A stretch of 64,000 bases of DNA from Chloroflexota bacterium (lineage in GTDB: Bacteria > Chloroflexota > Anaerolineae > J036 > Brachytrichaceae), in the NCBI GenBank assembly GCA_025354985.1, contig JANXLU010000010.1, positions 109,718-173,717 on the forward strand. The letters are read 5' to 3'. Of the stretch, positions 46,668 to 56,738 are shown piece by piece (the first letter of the stretch is position 1; every line of letters begins with the position of its first letter). A model generated the notes under the pieces. That model saw only the letters and a list, made by a program, of their open reading frames with translations. It was not told the origin of the DNA and searched no databases. A program made the translations under genes and the position numbers.

Positions 46668-49259
46668 CTACCGGGCCATCCGCACCGTCATCTTGTGCTC
46701 ACCCGCAGCAAGAGTGCGCGGCTGTGTCTCGCCAGGTGCGGTGGCCTCGGCGGTGGTGTTGGGCGGTATGACAATGCGCCACTTGAACGTGTCTTTGTTG
46801 ATGCGCCAGTCGCTCACCACTTCACCATACGGGGACTGGTAAGTCGCCTTGGCCCAGGTCAAACCACCGCCCGGTTGTGGCTTCAACACAATCCTGGCAT
46901 AGCCGGGCGCCTGTTCGTCGACATCAATCCCGGCCACAACCTGATACAACCAGTCACCAATTGCGCCATAGGCGTAGTGGTTGAATGAATTCATACCAGG
47001 ATCCTGAAAGCCCTTGTCGTGTGTCCAGCCATCCCACCGCTCCCAAATCGTGGTGGCACCCTTGGTTACGGAATACAACCAGGAGGGCCAGCTGGTTTGA
47101 TTGAGTAGATCGTAGGCCACATCAAGCGCGCCATTGCCGGCAAGAACATGATTGAGGTAGGGTGCTCCCACAAACCCGGTGCTCAAATGATTCCCGCGGG
47201 CGCGAATGTTACGCACAAGTGCGTCAGCCGTGGCGGCACGCTGCGCCGGGGCCAGCAAGTTAAAGTGAAGCGCCAGCACCATCGCCGTTTGTGTATCGAC
47301 CGCCACCGCTCCCTCACCCGTACAAAACCGACGCACAAATGCCTCCCGGACGCGCTCACCCAGCGCCTTATAGCGCGCGGCATCATCGACACGATCCAGT
47401 ATCCGAGCGATCCGTGCCATCAACCGCGCATCGTGGGCAAAAAACGCGGTTCCAATCAAATCCTTGGGCGTGTCGGCGTTGATGCTGAGCCAATCCCCAA
47501 AGCCATGCCAACCCTCGGTCGCAGCGTGTACGCGAATATCATCGCGCGCGGTTGCCTCCATATAGGCGATATACCGTTGCATGCTGGCGTAATTACGTTC
47601 CAACATACGGTGGTCACCATAGGTCAGATACATGGTCCACGGACAAATAATCGCGGCATCGCTCCACGCCGGCCCGCCATCCATCGGCAGCAGCTTGGGA
47701 TTGGGAATGACCGGTGGCACCGAGCCATCCGCTCGTTGCGCGTCGATGAGGTTCACGTGCCAGCGCGCAAACACATTTGCCACGTCAAAGTTGAATGCGG
47801 CCGTTCGAATAAAGGCCTGGGCGTCTCCGGTCCAACCCGCACGCTCATCGCGCTGTGGACAATCCGTGGGCACGTCAACAAAATTGCCGCGTTGACCCCA
47901 TTCAATATTGTGTTGGAGTTGATTGATCAGCGGGTCGCTACAGGCAAACGTACCGGTTTGCGACATATCGGAATGCACAACTATCCCGGTGATGGCATCA
48001 TCCAGCGGCTCACCCTGGAGACCTGAAACCTCGACATAGCGAAAGCCATGAAATGTAAATCTCGGTTCAAACGTCTCAACGCCATCCCCGCTCAGCGTGT
48101 AGTGATCCGTGGCGCGTGCACCGCGCAGGTTGGTGGTGTAAATCGTGCCGTTGGCATTGAGCACCTCGGCAAACCGAAGCGACACGGTTGAGCCACGTTC
48201 GCCGCGAACCTTTAGGCGGACCCAGCCGGTCATGTTCTGACCCAGATCATACACATATTTTGGCGAGGGCGGCATGCCCTGATGCACGGGTTTTGTCACG
48301 GGCTTCAGCTCAACCACGCGGCGAACCGGCGCACCAATTTGCGCGGCCAACGCGCGAACCGCCACCGGGGCAATCTGCACTGGTTGCCAGGCGGACGCCA
48401 TGTAACCCACGGCGCTCCAACCTGGCAACGCGCGGCGGGCGTCATAACTTTCACCCATCAACAAATCACTTTCCAGAATGGGGCCGGGGCTGCAATGCCA
48501 GCTCTCATCGGAGTTGATCACCGTGCGGCCACCATCGCTCAACTCAATTTCCAGCTGCGCGAGTAGCGCCGGGCGCTCGCCATAATTTTGGCGGTGAAGC
48601 CAGGCCACGTGACCACAATACCAACCGTCACCCAGAATCACGCCAAGTGCATTGTCACCACTTGTCAGCAAATCCGTGACGTCATAGGTCAGCACCTGCA
48701 CGCGCTGGTTGTAGTCCGTCCATCCAGGTGTAAAGACATCATTGCCAACCCGGGTTCCGTTGATCTCGGCCTCAAACAGGCCAAGGGCCGTGACATATAA
48801 CCGTGCACGCACGGCCGCGCCGGACACTTTGAATTCGCGACGCAAATAGGGCGCCGGGCTCGTCGTGCGCGGTCCGCCAAACCACCCCGCGGAAATCCAG
48901 CCCGCCTTCCAATCCGCCCGGTCAAGCAGACCCATTTCCCAATGCGCCGGGCTACTCCAGGCCGCGGCAACACCGGTTTGATCCCAAACGCGCACCTTCC
49001 ACCAAACGCGCTGGCGCGAACGCAACACCGGGCCAAGATATGGCACCAGGTGCGATTGCGGACTGGCAACGAGGCCGCTGTCCCACACATCCCCAATGTC
49101 CTTGCGGAGCAACGCCGGGCTGGTGGAAACCAGCACGTGAAACTTGGTCTGGCGCGCACCTGGTTCGCGGCTTGACAATTGCCAGCTTAACCGCGGCGCG
49201 GGATCGTCCAATCCAATTGGGTTTGCCTGATAGTTGCAGGTGAGGTTGATGACTTTCAT
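46668..49259 (-). CDS. Alpha-L-rhamnosidase, GH78
   Basis: 863 aa. Domains in GH78 order: N-terminal beta-sandwich (PIGLDDPAPRLSWQL, VWWKVRVWDQTG), carbohydrate-binding domain (YVTALGLFEAEINGTRVGNDVFTPGWTDYNQRVQ), then the (alpha/alpha)6 barrel with VDVPTDCPQRDERAGWTGDAQAF, where the DERxGWTGD motif carries catalytic acids, and SLTxWERWDG-like TTIWERWDGW. C-terminal beta domain. No signal peptide, so the enzyme is intracellular and acts on imported rhamnosides. ATG 49259 is preferred to 49268 because the latter is only 2 nt from the -10. Confidence 0.94.
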   Translation of the reverse strand: MKVINLTCNYQANPIGLDDPAPRLSWQLSSREPGARQTKFHVLVSTSPALLRKDIGDVWDSGLVASPQSHLVPYLGPVLRSRQRVWWKVRVWDQTGVAAAWSSPAHWEMGLLDRADWKAGWISAGWFGGPRTTSPAPYLRREFKVSGAAVRARLYVTALGLFEAEINGTRVGNDVFTPGWTDYNQRVQVLTYDVTDLLTSGDNALGVILGDGWYCGHVAWLHRQNYGERPALLAQLEIELSDGGRTVINSDESWHCSPGPILESDLLMGESYDARRALPGWSAVGYMASAWQPVQIAPVAVRALAAQIGAPVRRVVELKPVTKPVHQGMPPSPKYVYDLGQNMTGWVRLKVRGERGSTVSLRFAEVLNANGTIYTTNLRGARATDHYTLSGDGVETFEPRFTFHGFRYVEVSGLQGEPLDDAITGIVVHSDMSQTGTFACSDPLINQLQHNIEWGQRGNFVDVPTDCPQRDERAGWTGDAQAFIRTAAFNFDVANVFARWHVNLIDAQRADGSVPPVIPNPKLLPMDGGPAWSDAAIICPWTMYLTYGDHRMLERNYASMQRYIAYMEATARDDIRVHAATEGWHGFGDWLSINADTPKDLIGTAFFAHDARLMARIARILDRVDDAARYKALGERVREAFVRRFCTGEGAVAVDTQTAMVLALHFNLLAPAQRAATADALVRNIRARGNHLSTGFVGAPYLNHVLAGNGALDVAYDLLNQTSWPSWLYSVTKGATTIWERWDGWTHDKGFQDPGMNSFNHYAYGAIGDWLYQVVAGIDVDEQAPGYARIVLKPQPGGGLTWAKATYQSPYGEVVSDWRINKDTFKWRIVIPPNTTAEATAPGETQPRTLAAGEHKMTVRMAR

Positions 49260-49270
49260 GGGTGACATGG

Positions 49271-49278
49271 ATTATGAT
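49271..49278. promoter_or_regulatory. Overlapping divergent -10 boxes
   Basis: ATTATGAT contains CATAAT for the rhamnosidase (minus, 11 nt before ATG) and TATGAT for yajC (plus, 19 nt before ATG). Only one direction can be occupied at a time. Confidence 0.45.
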
Positions 49279-49297
49279 ACGTTTTCGCCCAAACCCA

Positions 49298-49630
49298 ATG
49301 GATTCCAACTACGCACTGCTCATATTGCTCACCGCGATCGCGCTTGTCTTCATCCTGGTATGGATACTGGTGGCCGTGCCCCAACGGCGCGCCCGGCAAA
49401 ACCAGGAACAGGTGCTGCAAGAGATCAAGGTGGGTGAGCAGGTGGTGACGGTGGGGGGATTGATCGGCAAACTCACCCAATTTGACCGCGAGAATGACAT
49501 CGCCCGGATCGAAATCGCAAAGGGAATCGAGGTCCGTGTCATCCCGGCCGCCATCAGCCACCCCCTGGATTACATGCAGCGCGTTCAGGATGCCGAGCGC
49601 AAGGCCAGCCAGAAACCAGCCAGGAAATAA
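49298..49630 (+). CDS. yajC: Preprotein translocase subunit YajC
   Basis: 110 aa. One N-terminal transmembrane helix ([21 protein letters not shown]), then [31 protein letters not shown], the standard YajC motif, and a charged tail. It is an accessory of SecDF-YajC. Its stop overlaps the trmD start (TAATG). Confidence 0.92.
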   Translation: MDSNYALLILLTAIALVFILVWILVAVPQRRARQNQEQVLQEIKVGEQVVTVGGLIGKLTQFDRENDIARIEIAKGIEVRVIPAAISHPLDYMQRVQDAERKASQKPARK

Positions 49631-50310
49631 TGCGTGTAGACGTTTTCACACTGTTCCCGGGAATGTTTTCCAGCCCGTTTGCCGAAAGCATCATGCAGCG
49701 GGCGATGACCCAGGGTCTGTTGGATCTGCGCATCCACAACATTCGCGACTTTACAACCGACAAGCACCATGTATGTGACGACATGGCGTATGGCGGCGGC
49801 GGGGGGATGGTTATGAAGCCCGAACCTATTTTCACGGCCGTCGAATCCGTGTTTGGCATGGATCAGGCCCAGCCGATCGCCGCGGTGCCGGTCATTTTGA
49901 TGTCGCCCGCCGGTCGGCGCTTTAGCCACCAGATCGCGATTGAGCTGGCGGAGCATGCCCGGATCGTGTTGATCTGCGGTCATTATGAAGGCGTGGATGA
50001 GCGCGTGCGCGAACACCTGTGCACGGATGCCATCAGCATCGGCGACTATGTGCTCACCGGCGGTGAGCTGCCGGCCATGGTGATTGTGGATGCGGTGTCC
50101 CGGCAGGTGCCGGGGGTGCTTCCCGAGTTCGCGCCCAAGGTCGAGAGCCACGCCGATGGCACCCTGGAATATCCGCACTACACCCGACCTCCGGTATTCC
50201 GTGGGTGGGCCGTGCCGGACGTGCTGCTGAGTGGTAATCATGCAGTCATTGAGAAGTGGCGCAAAGCCCAGAGCGCAGAGCGGACGCGCGAATCGGGCAA
50301 AGCATCGTGA
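49630..50310 (+). CDS. trmD: tRNA (guanine-N1-)-methyltransferase
   Basis: 226 aa SPOUT enzyme: [43 protein letters not shown] and [29 protein letters not shown] (trefoil knot, AdoMet site). Makes m1G37 in tRNAs to prevent frameshifting. Translationally coupled to yajC; not with rpsP or rplS as in many bacteria. Confidence 0.95.
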   Translation: MRVDVFTLFPGMFSSPFAESIMQRAMTQGLLDLRIHNIRDFTTDKHHVCDDMAYGGGGGMVMKPEPIFTAVESVFGMDQAQPIAAVPVILMSPAGRRFSHQIAIELAEHARIVLICGHYEGVDERVREHLCTDAISIGDYVLTGGELPAMVIVDAVSRQVPGVLPEFAPKVESHADGTLEYPHYTRPPVFRGWAVPDVLLSGNHAVIEKWRKAQSAERTRESGKAS

Positions 50311-50505
50311 CTGAGTGGGCAAAATTTGTTCTAGAGTGAAGGTTCAGATTCGCAGCGCAGGAATTGTACGGGTGAGGGATAAAATCCAATGGCATTGCGC
50401 GGGTAATCACAACCATGACCATAAGTCTTGAGCGCGGCTGCGCATGCGAGGTTTGAGACTCGGCATCTCGCAAAGTCACATTTTTCCCATAGATCACAGC
50501 TATTC

Positions 50506-51438
50506 ATGAAAGTACTCATCACCGGCGGAGCCGGCTACATCGGCTCCATCCTCACACCCACGCTGCTTGCTGCTGGTCACACTGTGACCGTAATAGACAG
50601 CTTTATGTTTCATCAAAACAGTCTGGCGGATTGCTGCTGTTATGAAACGTTCAGTGTTACGCGCGGCGACAGTCGCGACGAACGCATCATGACCGAACTG
50701 GTTGCAAAAGCCGATGTAATCATTCCACTTGCAGCGTTGGTGGGCGCGCCTCTTTGTGCGCGGGATGCGATCGGTGCACAGACTATAAACGCCGGTGCGG
50801 TGCAACTGCTGTGTCGTCTGGCAAGCCCGAGCCAGTGGATACTGATGCCCACTACAAACTCGGGTTACGGCATTGGCGAAAAGGGAAAGTTTTGCACCGA
50901 AGAAACCCCCATGAAACCGATTTCGCTGTATGGTCGCACCAAGGTGGAGGCCGAAGAGGCCGTACTCTCGCGGGACAACTGCATCAGCTTCAGGTTGGCA
51001 ACCGTGTTTGGCATGTCACCGCGGATGCGTCTGGATTTGTTGGTGAACGACTTTGTATATCGCGCCGTAAATGACCGCTCGATCATGATCTTTGAGGGTC
51101 ACTTCAAGCGAAACTACATTCATATCCGTGACGTGGTGCGCGCTTTTGTCCACGGGCTGGCCAATTTTGACGGCATGCATGGGCGACCCTATAACGTGGG
51201 TCTGGATGATGCCAACCTCTCAAAATTGGAATTATGCGCCGAGATTCAGAAGCAATTACCGCACTTGGTTTACCTTGAGGCGCCCATTGGCGAAGACCCG
51301 GACAAACGCGATTACATCGTAAGCAACGCCCGACTGGCCGCCACCGGGTTTGCACCAGCCTGGTCGCTGCAGCGCGGAATTGCCGAATTGATCAAGGGAT
51401 ACACCATCCTGAAGGATCAAATTTACGGCAATGTCTGA
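50506..51438 (+). CDS. NAD-dependent sugar-nucleotide epimerase/dehydratase (SDR)
   Basis: 310 aa extended SDR: TGGAGYIG at residues 6-13, the Ser-containing PTTNSGYGIG and YGRTK catalytic Tyr/Lys, then KRNYIHIRDVVRAFVHGL and YNVGLDD. Likely converts an NDP-sugar for the surface polysaccharide cluster that begins here. The 195 bp upstream hold its promoter, not clearly identified. Stop overlaps the next start (TGATG). Confidence 0.88.
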   Translation: MKVLITGGAGYIGSILTPTLLAAGHTVTVIDSFMFHQNSLADCCCYETFSVTRGDSRDERIMTELVAKADVIIPLAALVGAPLCARDAIGAQTINAGAVQLLCRLASPSQWILMPTTNSGYGIGEKGKFCTEETPMKPISLYGRTKVEAEEAVLSRDNCISFRLATVFGMSPRMRLDLLVNDFVYRAVNDRSIMIFEGHFKRNYIHIRDVVRAFVHGLANFDGMHGRPYNVGLDDANLSKLELCAEIQKQLPHLVYLEAPIGEDPDKRDYIVSNARLAATGFAPAWSLQRGIAELIKGYTILKDQIYGNV

Positions 51439-52949
51439 TGCAACCTGAAACCACCGCTCCAAGCACGTCGGAAACGCAATCGGTTGCGCGGATGGCTTTG
51501 CGCAGCACTCTGTGGGCCACGATTGGCAATTACGCGGTGCAGATCATTGGCTTTGGGTCGGTGCTGTTGCTCACGCGCCTGCTCAAACCCGAAGTGTTCG
51601 GCGTGCTGTCACTGGCAATGTTTTGGACCGGGTTGTTAAATCTGCGTAACAAACTGGGTTTGAACTATGCCGCTGTGCAATATGAAACCGATGCGCGCCT
51701 ACTTGGAACTTATCTCATCGTTGATGGGCTGGCAACCGGATTGTCCTTTGTGCTTATCGCTGCGTGCGGGCTGATACTAACGGCAACCGGTCTGTATTCA
51801 TCGACCGTCGCCTGGGTCATGGTGGGCATGACCGGGATCGAGCTGGCCCTGGTGTGGAGCGGACCGTTGGGTATCGCAATTGAACGCGCGCTTTTGCTGA
51901 GCCGGAGCAGCCTTGTCGCAATAGGCGCGACGCTGGTTGCCTATACCGCAGGAATTCTGCTGGCACTGAACGGAGCCGGGATATGGAGCATGTTGGCGAT
52001 CCCGGCCATCAACTTCACCATCAGCTCTTTTGGCGCACTGTGGATTTGCCGCCGATTTATGCCGCAGCTGTTCACCACACGCTGGGTCTTTGATCGGTCG
52101 CTGGCGATCAACCTATTGAAACGTGGAAGCACGATTGGCCTATCCACCGCGCTGCTGGCCGTGGTTGTCGCTCAGTTTGACAACTTTCTGATCGGAACCT
52201 TTGTGGGAGCGGAGACGCTTGGTTATTATGACCGAGCATACCGAATTGCAAGCTGGGTTAATTTGATCCTCACCATGGTAGTAAGCCGGGTAGGCTATGT
52301 CACCATGGTGAGGGTGGTCGATGATCCGGCCCGGCTGTCCCACACCGTTCGCCTCTCGGTATGGATTGTGCTGACGCTTGGAATCCCCCTGGCGCTGGCA
52401 ACCTCATTTACAGCGCCCGACCTAACCCGGGTGCTATACGGCACCATATATGCATCCAGTGCCGACTTTTTGCGCGTACTTGCCATTACGAACTGCATGT
52501 GGACGTTAATTTCAGTGGGCTTTTGGCTTTCCGCTGCGCGTAAACAGCGGCGGGTAAATCTATTTATGTCATCAGCGCATGCATTTGCCTTGGCGGCAAT
52601 TGCGCTGCCGCTAACTCTCGCATTTGGCGCGTTTGGCACGCTGGCAGGTGTGGCCATCGCGATGTCGCTGGCCCTGATCGCAAGCGCCATCTATATTGAA
52701 AGGGTTGCGCAACTGGGGTGGTGGGCAACCTATGGCGCGCACGCGATTGCCACGGCGGTCACGTGCGGCGCCTTGTTTTCGGTCAGCACACTCCTGGCCG
52801 GGATCGGGGCGTTTGCCCTGGTGCGATTGATTGTGCTTGGTGCAACGAGTCTGAGCTCCTTCGCCGTGTGTCTGTTCCTGTTGCGACGCCATGAAATAGG
52901 TGACCGGCTGGACTATTTGCTATCGCGCTGGAAAAGCAGCCCGCCATAA
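51438..52949 (+). CDS. Polysaccharide flippase (Wzx-like, MOP superfamily)
   Basis: 503 aa, about 14 hydrophobic helices. N-terminal ALRSTLWATIGNYAVQIIGFGSVLLLTRLLKPEVFGVLSLA and the central IGLSTALLAVVVAQFDNFLIGTFVGAETLGYYDRAYRIA are characteristic of lipopolysaccharide/O-unit translocases. It should move undecaprenyl-linked glycan units across the membrane. Confidence 0.9.
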   Translation: MQPETTAPSTSETQSVARMALRSTLWATIGNYAVQIIGFGSVLLLTRLLKPEVFGVLSLAMFWTGLLNLRNKLGLNYAAVQYETDARLLGTYLIVDGLATGLSFVLIAACGLILTATGLYSSTVAWVMVGMTGIELALVWSGPLGIAIERALLLSRSSLVAIGATLVAYTAGILLALNGAGIWSMLAIPAINFTISSFGALWICRRFMPQLFTTRWVFDRSLAINLLKRGSTIGLSTALLAVVVAQFDNFLIGTFVGAETLGYYDRAYRIASWVNLILTMVVSRVGYVTMVRVVDDPARLSHTVRLSVWIVLTLGIPLALATSFTAPDLTRVLYGTIYASSADFLRVLAITNCMWTLISVGFWLSAARKQRRVNLFMSSAHAFALAAIALPLTLAFGAFGTLAGVAIAMSLALIASAIYIERVAQLGWWATYGAHAIATAVTCGALFSVSTLLAGIGAFALVRLIVLGATSLSSFAVCLFLLRRHEIGDRLDYLLSRWKSSPP

Positions 52950-52964
52950 AATAGAATAGCCACA

Positions 52965-53963
52965 ATGATTGTTGCGCGTGCGCCAGTTCGCATCAGCTTT
53001 TTTGGAGGCGGGACCGATTACCCGGAGCACTTTACCCGGCACGGTGGTGCGGTGCTCGCCACCGCAATAGACAAATACTCCTACACAACCGCCAGCCGCT
53101 TCCCAAGCGAATTTTTTGACTATTCGGTGCGGATTCAATACCGTGAGGTGGAATCGGTGGCCCGGGTGGACGATCTGAAACATGTCGTTTTTCGCGAGTG
53201 CCTGCGATATTGCCATATTGATCGAGATATTGAGCTGCACAACGTGGCCAATCTGCCGGCATTCACCGGGCTGGGTTCTTCATCCACATTCACCGTATCG
53301 CTACTGCAGGCGCTTCATGCCTTCAAAGGGGAATTTGTGTCGCCCATGGATCTGGCCTATGAAGCCATCCATGTTGAACGCCACTTGTTGCATGACCATG
53401 TTGGCTGTCAGGATCAAACCACGGCCGCGCTAGGGGGGTTCAACCTCATCGAATTTCGCACCGAAAGCGATATGATTCAAAATCGCGTTCAGGTGTCTCG
53501 GCAACGCCTGGCCGAATTTGAACAACGGCTGATTCTTGTTTATACCGGGATCACCCGCAAGGCCTCAACCGTGGTGGCCCAGCAACTTGGTAAAGTGAAC
53601 GACAACAAACCCACGCTTTTGCGGATGCGCCAAATGGTTGATGAGGGCTGGAATATTCTGCATGGCGCGCACTCGCTGGATGCGTTTGGCACACTGCTAC
53701 ATGAGGCCTGGGCGGCAAAACGCAGCCTTGATCGCGGCGTGTCCAATCCAGAAATTGATGCGCTGTATGAATGCGGTCGCGCCGCAGGGGCGCTTGGCGG
53801 CAAATTGCTTGGTGCGGGCGGCGGTGGCTTTTTCCTATTTTTTGTACGGCCCGAAGATCGCGCAACCCTTAGGCAGGCCTTCACGGGTCGCGCCATGCTC
53901 GACATTCAAATCAACGCCCCAGGCGCCCAGGTTATTTTTGCAGATACGGAAGCCCATCATTGA
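52965..53963 (+). CDS. GHMP kinase, D-glycero-alpha-D-manno-heptose 7-phosphate kinase-like
   Basis: 332 aa. RAPVRISFFGGGTDYPEHF at the N-terminus, ATP-binding TGLGSSSTFTVSLLQAL near residue 103, and C-terminal GALGGKLLGAGGGGFFLFFV. This set is typical of HddA-type sugar kinases that feed GDP-heptose synthesis. TAGAAT lies 7 nt before the ATG, so it may also be initiated from an internal leaderless promoter. Confidence 0.9.
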   Translation: MIVARAPVRISFFGGGTDYPEHFTRHGGAVLATAIDKYSYTTASRFPSEFFDYSVRIQYREVESVARVDDLKHVVFRECLRYCHIDRDIELHNVANLPAFTGLGSSSTFTVSLLQALHAFKGEFVSPMDLAYEAIHVERHLLHDHVGCQDQTTAALGGFNLIEFRTESDMIQNRVQVSRQRLAEFEQRLILVYTGITRKASTVVAQQLGKVNDNKPTLLRMRQMVDEGWNILHGAHSLDAFGTLLHEAWAAKRSLDRGVSNPEIDALYECGRAAGALGGKLLGAGGGGFFLFFVRPEDRATLRQAFTGRAMLDIQINAPGAQVIFADTEAHH

Positions 53964-53968
53964 ACACC

Positions 53969-54934
53969 ATGAATGAAACCCTGCGCGCTTTGGCCGGCCA
54001 GTTTGTATGGGTAGATTTGGGTGCTGCCGACGGCAGCACTATGGCAGCCCTGAGAGGGCTGCGAAAGGCGATAACCCTTATCGAACTCGATGCGGTCGCA
54101 GAGGAAAACTCGGATCCCGGTGACCTGTTCAACCGTGTGGCCATCAAGGGCGCCGTGGCCGGCAGCAGTGGCAAGCGTCCGTTCTATGTACGATCCTGGT
54201 CCCAGAGCTCGAGCTTTCTCAAGACAAATGACAACATTGTCCGCGATTATGGATTGGAATCATTCGTGCATATCGAGAAAACGTTGGATCTAATGTGCGA
54301 TACACGTTCAAACCTGCTCGCATCTTTGAACGTTAAAGACATCAGTTTTCTAAAGACGGATTTGGAAGGTTTGGACACCGAAGTATTGATAAGTTCATCC
54401 GAGCTGGTAACGCGCACCCTTGTAATACAGTCTGAACTTCGTCTACAACCATACTATATTGGGTAGCCTCCCTTTCACGAGGCTACCGCATTTCTGTATA
54501 AGAATGGGCACGAACTGGTCGAAATAAGACCCGAGCGCTGGAAATATAAAACAACCAATCGGGATGTGGCCCGGGACGGTCGTCTGGCTTGGGCCGATTT
54601 TATTTTTATGCTGGGAGAGTCTGCCGTGCGCGAAAGATTTGGTCCGATCTCCGGACTCGCATTTGCCAAGCAAGCCATTGTTATGCATGCGCTTGGGCTA
54701 ACCAATATTGCCGAGCACCTGGCCGATCTGGCTTCACCCGAGCTACCACCCGGTATTGCACGAGAGTTGCGAACATATCTTGGCCAGGGCACAAACCATT
54801 TTCTGGCTCATGTCAGTACTTCTCTGTTAAAAATTCGTGGGGTGGGCATCCTCGCGCGACCAATACGCCGATTATGCAGAATAGCCCTTGACGCACTTTC
54901 ATTTTCGCGCCCATTTCCACACATTGCTCCCTAA
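53969..54934 (+). pseudogene. FkbM-family methyltransferase interrupted by an in-frame TAG
   Basis: The frame runs for 321 codons but contains TAG at 54464-54466. The first part has WVDLGAADGSTMAALRG (AdoMet loop) and ISFLKTDLEGLDTEVL. Directly after the TAG, in the same frame, the sequence continues PPFHEATAFLYKNGHELVEIRPERW..RLAWADFIFM, the expected FkbM continuation, so a single G-to-T change of GAG would explain the break. It may be a recent nonsense mutation, a read error, or stop-codon read-through. It starts 5 nt after the kinase stop; the next gene starts 2 nt after its end. Confidence 0.8.
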
Positions 54935-54936
54935 CC

Positions 54937-56142
54937 ATGATGTGCCGAATTTGCGATTCCACCGACTTGACCCCAGTCATTGACTTGGGAAGCCAACCCT
55001 GGTGCAACAACTTTCTGCACCGGGAGGAAATCGGCACGGAACCGTTTTATCCCCTACGCGTGGTCTATTGTAAAGGCTGCGGCACGGCACAGCTTGATTA
55101 CACGGTCAAAAAAGAGGTGATGTTTGGTGACCACACCTACCTGTCCGGGGTGACAAAATCTTTGAGTGCCCATTTTGCCGACATCGCTTCGGAAGTTGGT
55201 GATCGCTTTTTTGCACAGGTTGCCAATCGATGTGTTCTGGACATTGGCAGCAATGATGGCACGCAGCTAAAGCACTTCCAGCGTGCGGGCTGGGATGTGC
55301 TTGGCGTTGAATCCTCCCGGACCACCGCGGCGCTCGCAGTGCAGGGTGGCGTTCCGACCGTCAATGAATTTTTTAACCTGGACTTGGTTACCAGACTTGA
55401 TCGAAAATTCCATGTCATCAATGCCGCCGGCGTCTTTTTTCACCTCGAAGAGCTTCACTCGGTGACGGAAGGCATACGCGAAGCGCTGCGGGACGACGGC
55501 GTTTTCGTCGTCCAGTTTCTATATATGAAACGTATTGTCGAAAACAATGCGTTTGACCAAATCTATCACGAGCATCTGTTGTATTACAACCTGCGCACCA
55601 TCCAGACGTTGCTGGATCGGCACGGGCTGGAAATGTTTGACGCCTACCTGTCACCCATACACGGGGGCTCAATCATTGGCTTTGTTTCGCACAAAGGACA
55701 GCGTCAATGTTCGGCGCGATTGGAGCAATTGCGACTCGCCGAAGACCGGGACGGTAGCAACGAAATGAAAACCTACGTCGACTTCGCCGACCGGATTGCC
55801 GCGATGAAGATCGAGAACCTGGCATTTCTGGATCGGTGCAAAGCGGGACACAAGTCCGTCTGGGGCATGGGAGCGCCCGTCAAGGGAAACACCATGCTCA
55901 ACTATTTTGGTGCCGGCCCTGATCGCATTCAACAACTGGTTGAGAAAAACGAGCTTCGACGCGGTTTATATTCACCAGGCATGCACATCCCCATCGTCAT
56001 TGAGCGCGAGTTGACAACCGCGCCAAATGTGTATTATGTGCTGGCATGGAACTTTAAGAAGGAAATTCTCGCCAATAATCAGCATCTGATTGATCAGGGT
56101 GTGGAATTTTTCTTCCCTGTGGACCCAACGGAGCTCACATGA
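54937..56142 (+). CDS. SAM-dependent C-methyltransferase (NDP-sugar C-methyltransferase type)
   Basis: 401 aa with three parts: an N-terminal zinc-binding domain (CRICDSTDLTPVIDLGSQPWCNNF, YCKGCGTAQLDY), an AdoMet domain (VLDIGSNDGTQLKHFQRAGWDVLGVESS) containing DQIYHEHLLYYN, and a C-terminal domain (WGMGAPVKGNTMLNYFG). This is the TylC3/NovU architecture that methylates deoxysugar nucleotides at carbon. ATG ATG at 54937/54940. Ends overlapping the next gene (ATGA). Confidence 0.9.
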   Translation: MMCRICDSTDLTPVIDLGSQPWCNNFLHREEIGTEPFYPLRVVYCKGCGTAQLDYTVKKEVMFGDHTYLSGVTKSLSAHFADIASEVGDRFFAQVANRCVLDIGSNDGTQLKHFQRAGWDVLGVESSRTTAALAVQGGVPTVNEFFNLDLVTRLDRKFHVINAAGVFFHLEELHSVTEGIREALRDDGVFVVQFLYMKRIVENNAFDQIYHEHLLYYNLRTIQTLLDRHGLEMFDAYLSPIHGGSIIGFVSHKGQRQCSARLEQLRLAEDRDGSNEMKTYVDFADRIAAMKIENLAFLDRCKAGHKSVWGMGAPVKGNTMLNYFGAGPDRIQQLVEKNELRRGLYSPGMHIPIVIERELTTAPNVYYVLAWNFKKEILANNQHLIDQGVEFFFPVDPTELT

Positions 56143-56687
56143 TTTCAGATTCACCAGGCCTACCCGGTCTAAAAACAATCCAGCCCAAAGTCTTTTATGA
56201 TTTTCGCGGGGAGTTTGTGTGTACGTATAGCGCGGATGAATATAACTTTGTCGATGGCCACGGACAACCCATTCAGTTTGTTGAAGATGACATCTCGGTT
56301 TCTCGAAAAAATGTGCTGCGCGGATTGCATGGCGACGCCAACACATGGAAGTTGGTGCAGTGTCTTCATGGCGAGGTCTATCTCGTCGTGGCAGATATGC
56401 GAAGCGAATCAGCCGCCCACTTGCGGTGGCAGGCATTCACCTTAAATGAGCGTAATCGCACGCAGGTTCTGGTGCCGGCCGGTTGTGCAACTGGATTGTT
56501 GTGCGTTTCGGAGACTTGCATTTTCAGTTACAAACAATCCACAAAATATCGCGACGCCTCGCGACAATTTAGTATTCGGTGGGATGACTCCAGACTCAAC
56601 GTTTATTGGCCAGTTAGTTTTCCAGTTTTGTCACTCCGCGATTCATCCGGTCCAGTTAGTTCCAACCAGCGTTCTGACACAATGTAA
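56139..56687 (+). CDS. dTDP-4-dehydrorhamnose 3,5-epimerase-like cupin
   Basis: 182 aa RmlC-like cupin: FVEDDISVSRKNVLRGLHGD keeps the catalytic His of RGLH, and TKYRDASRQFSIRWDD keeps the Tyr region. The usual GFAHGF motif reads GCATGL, so a second conserved His is absent, hinting at a monoepimerase or altered activity. Together with the C-methyltransferase it suggests a C-methylated deoxyhexose in the surface glycan. Confidence 0.82.
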   Translation: MISDSPGLPGLKTIQPKVFYDFRGEFVCTYSADEYNFVDGHGQPIQFVEDDISVSRKNVLRGLHGDANTWKLVQCLHGEVYLVVADMRSESAAHLRWQAFTLNERNRTQVLVPAGCATGLLCVSETCIFSYKQSTKYRDASRQFSIRWDDSRLNVYWPVSFPVLSLRDSSGPVSSNQRSDTM

Positions 56688-56738
56688 GTGCAAACGAGCG
56701 AATTCCAATTTTGCAGTACAAACGACTCTAGAATTTTT

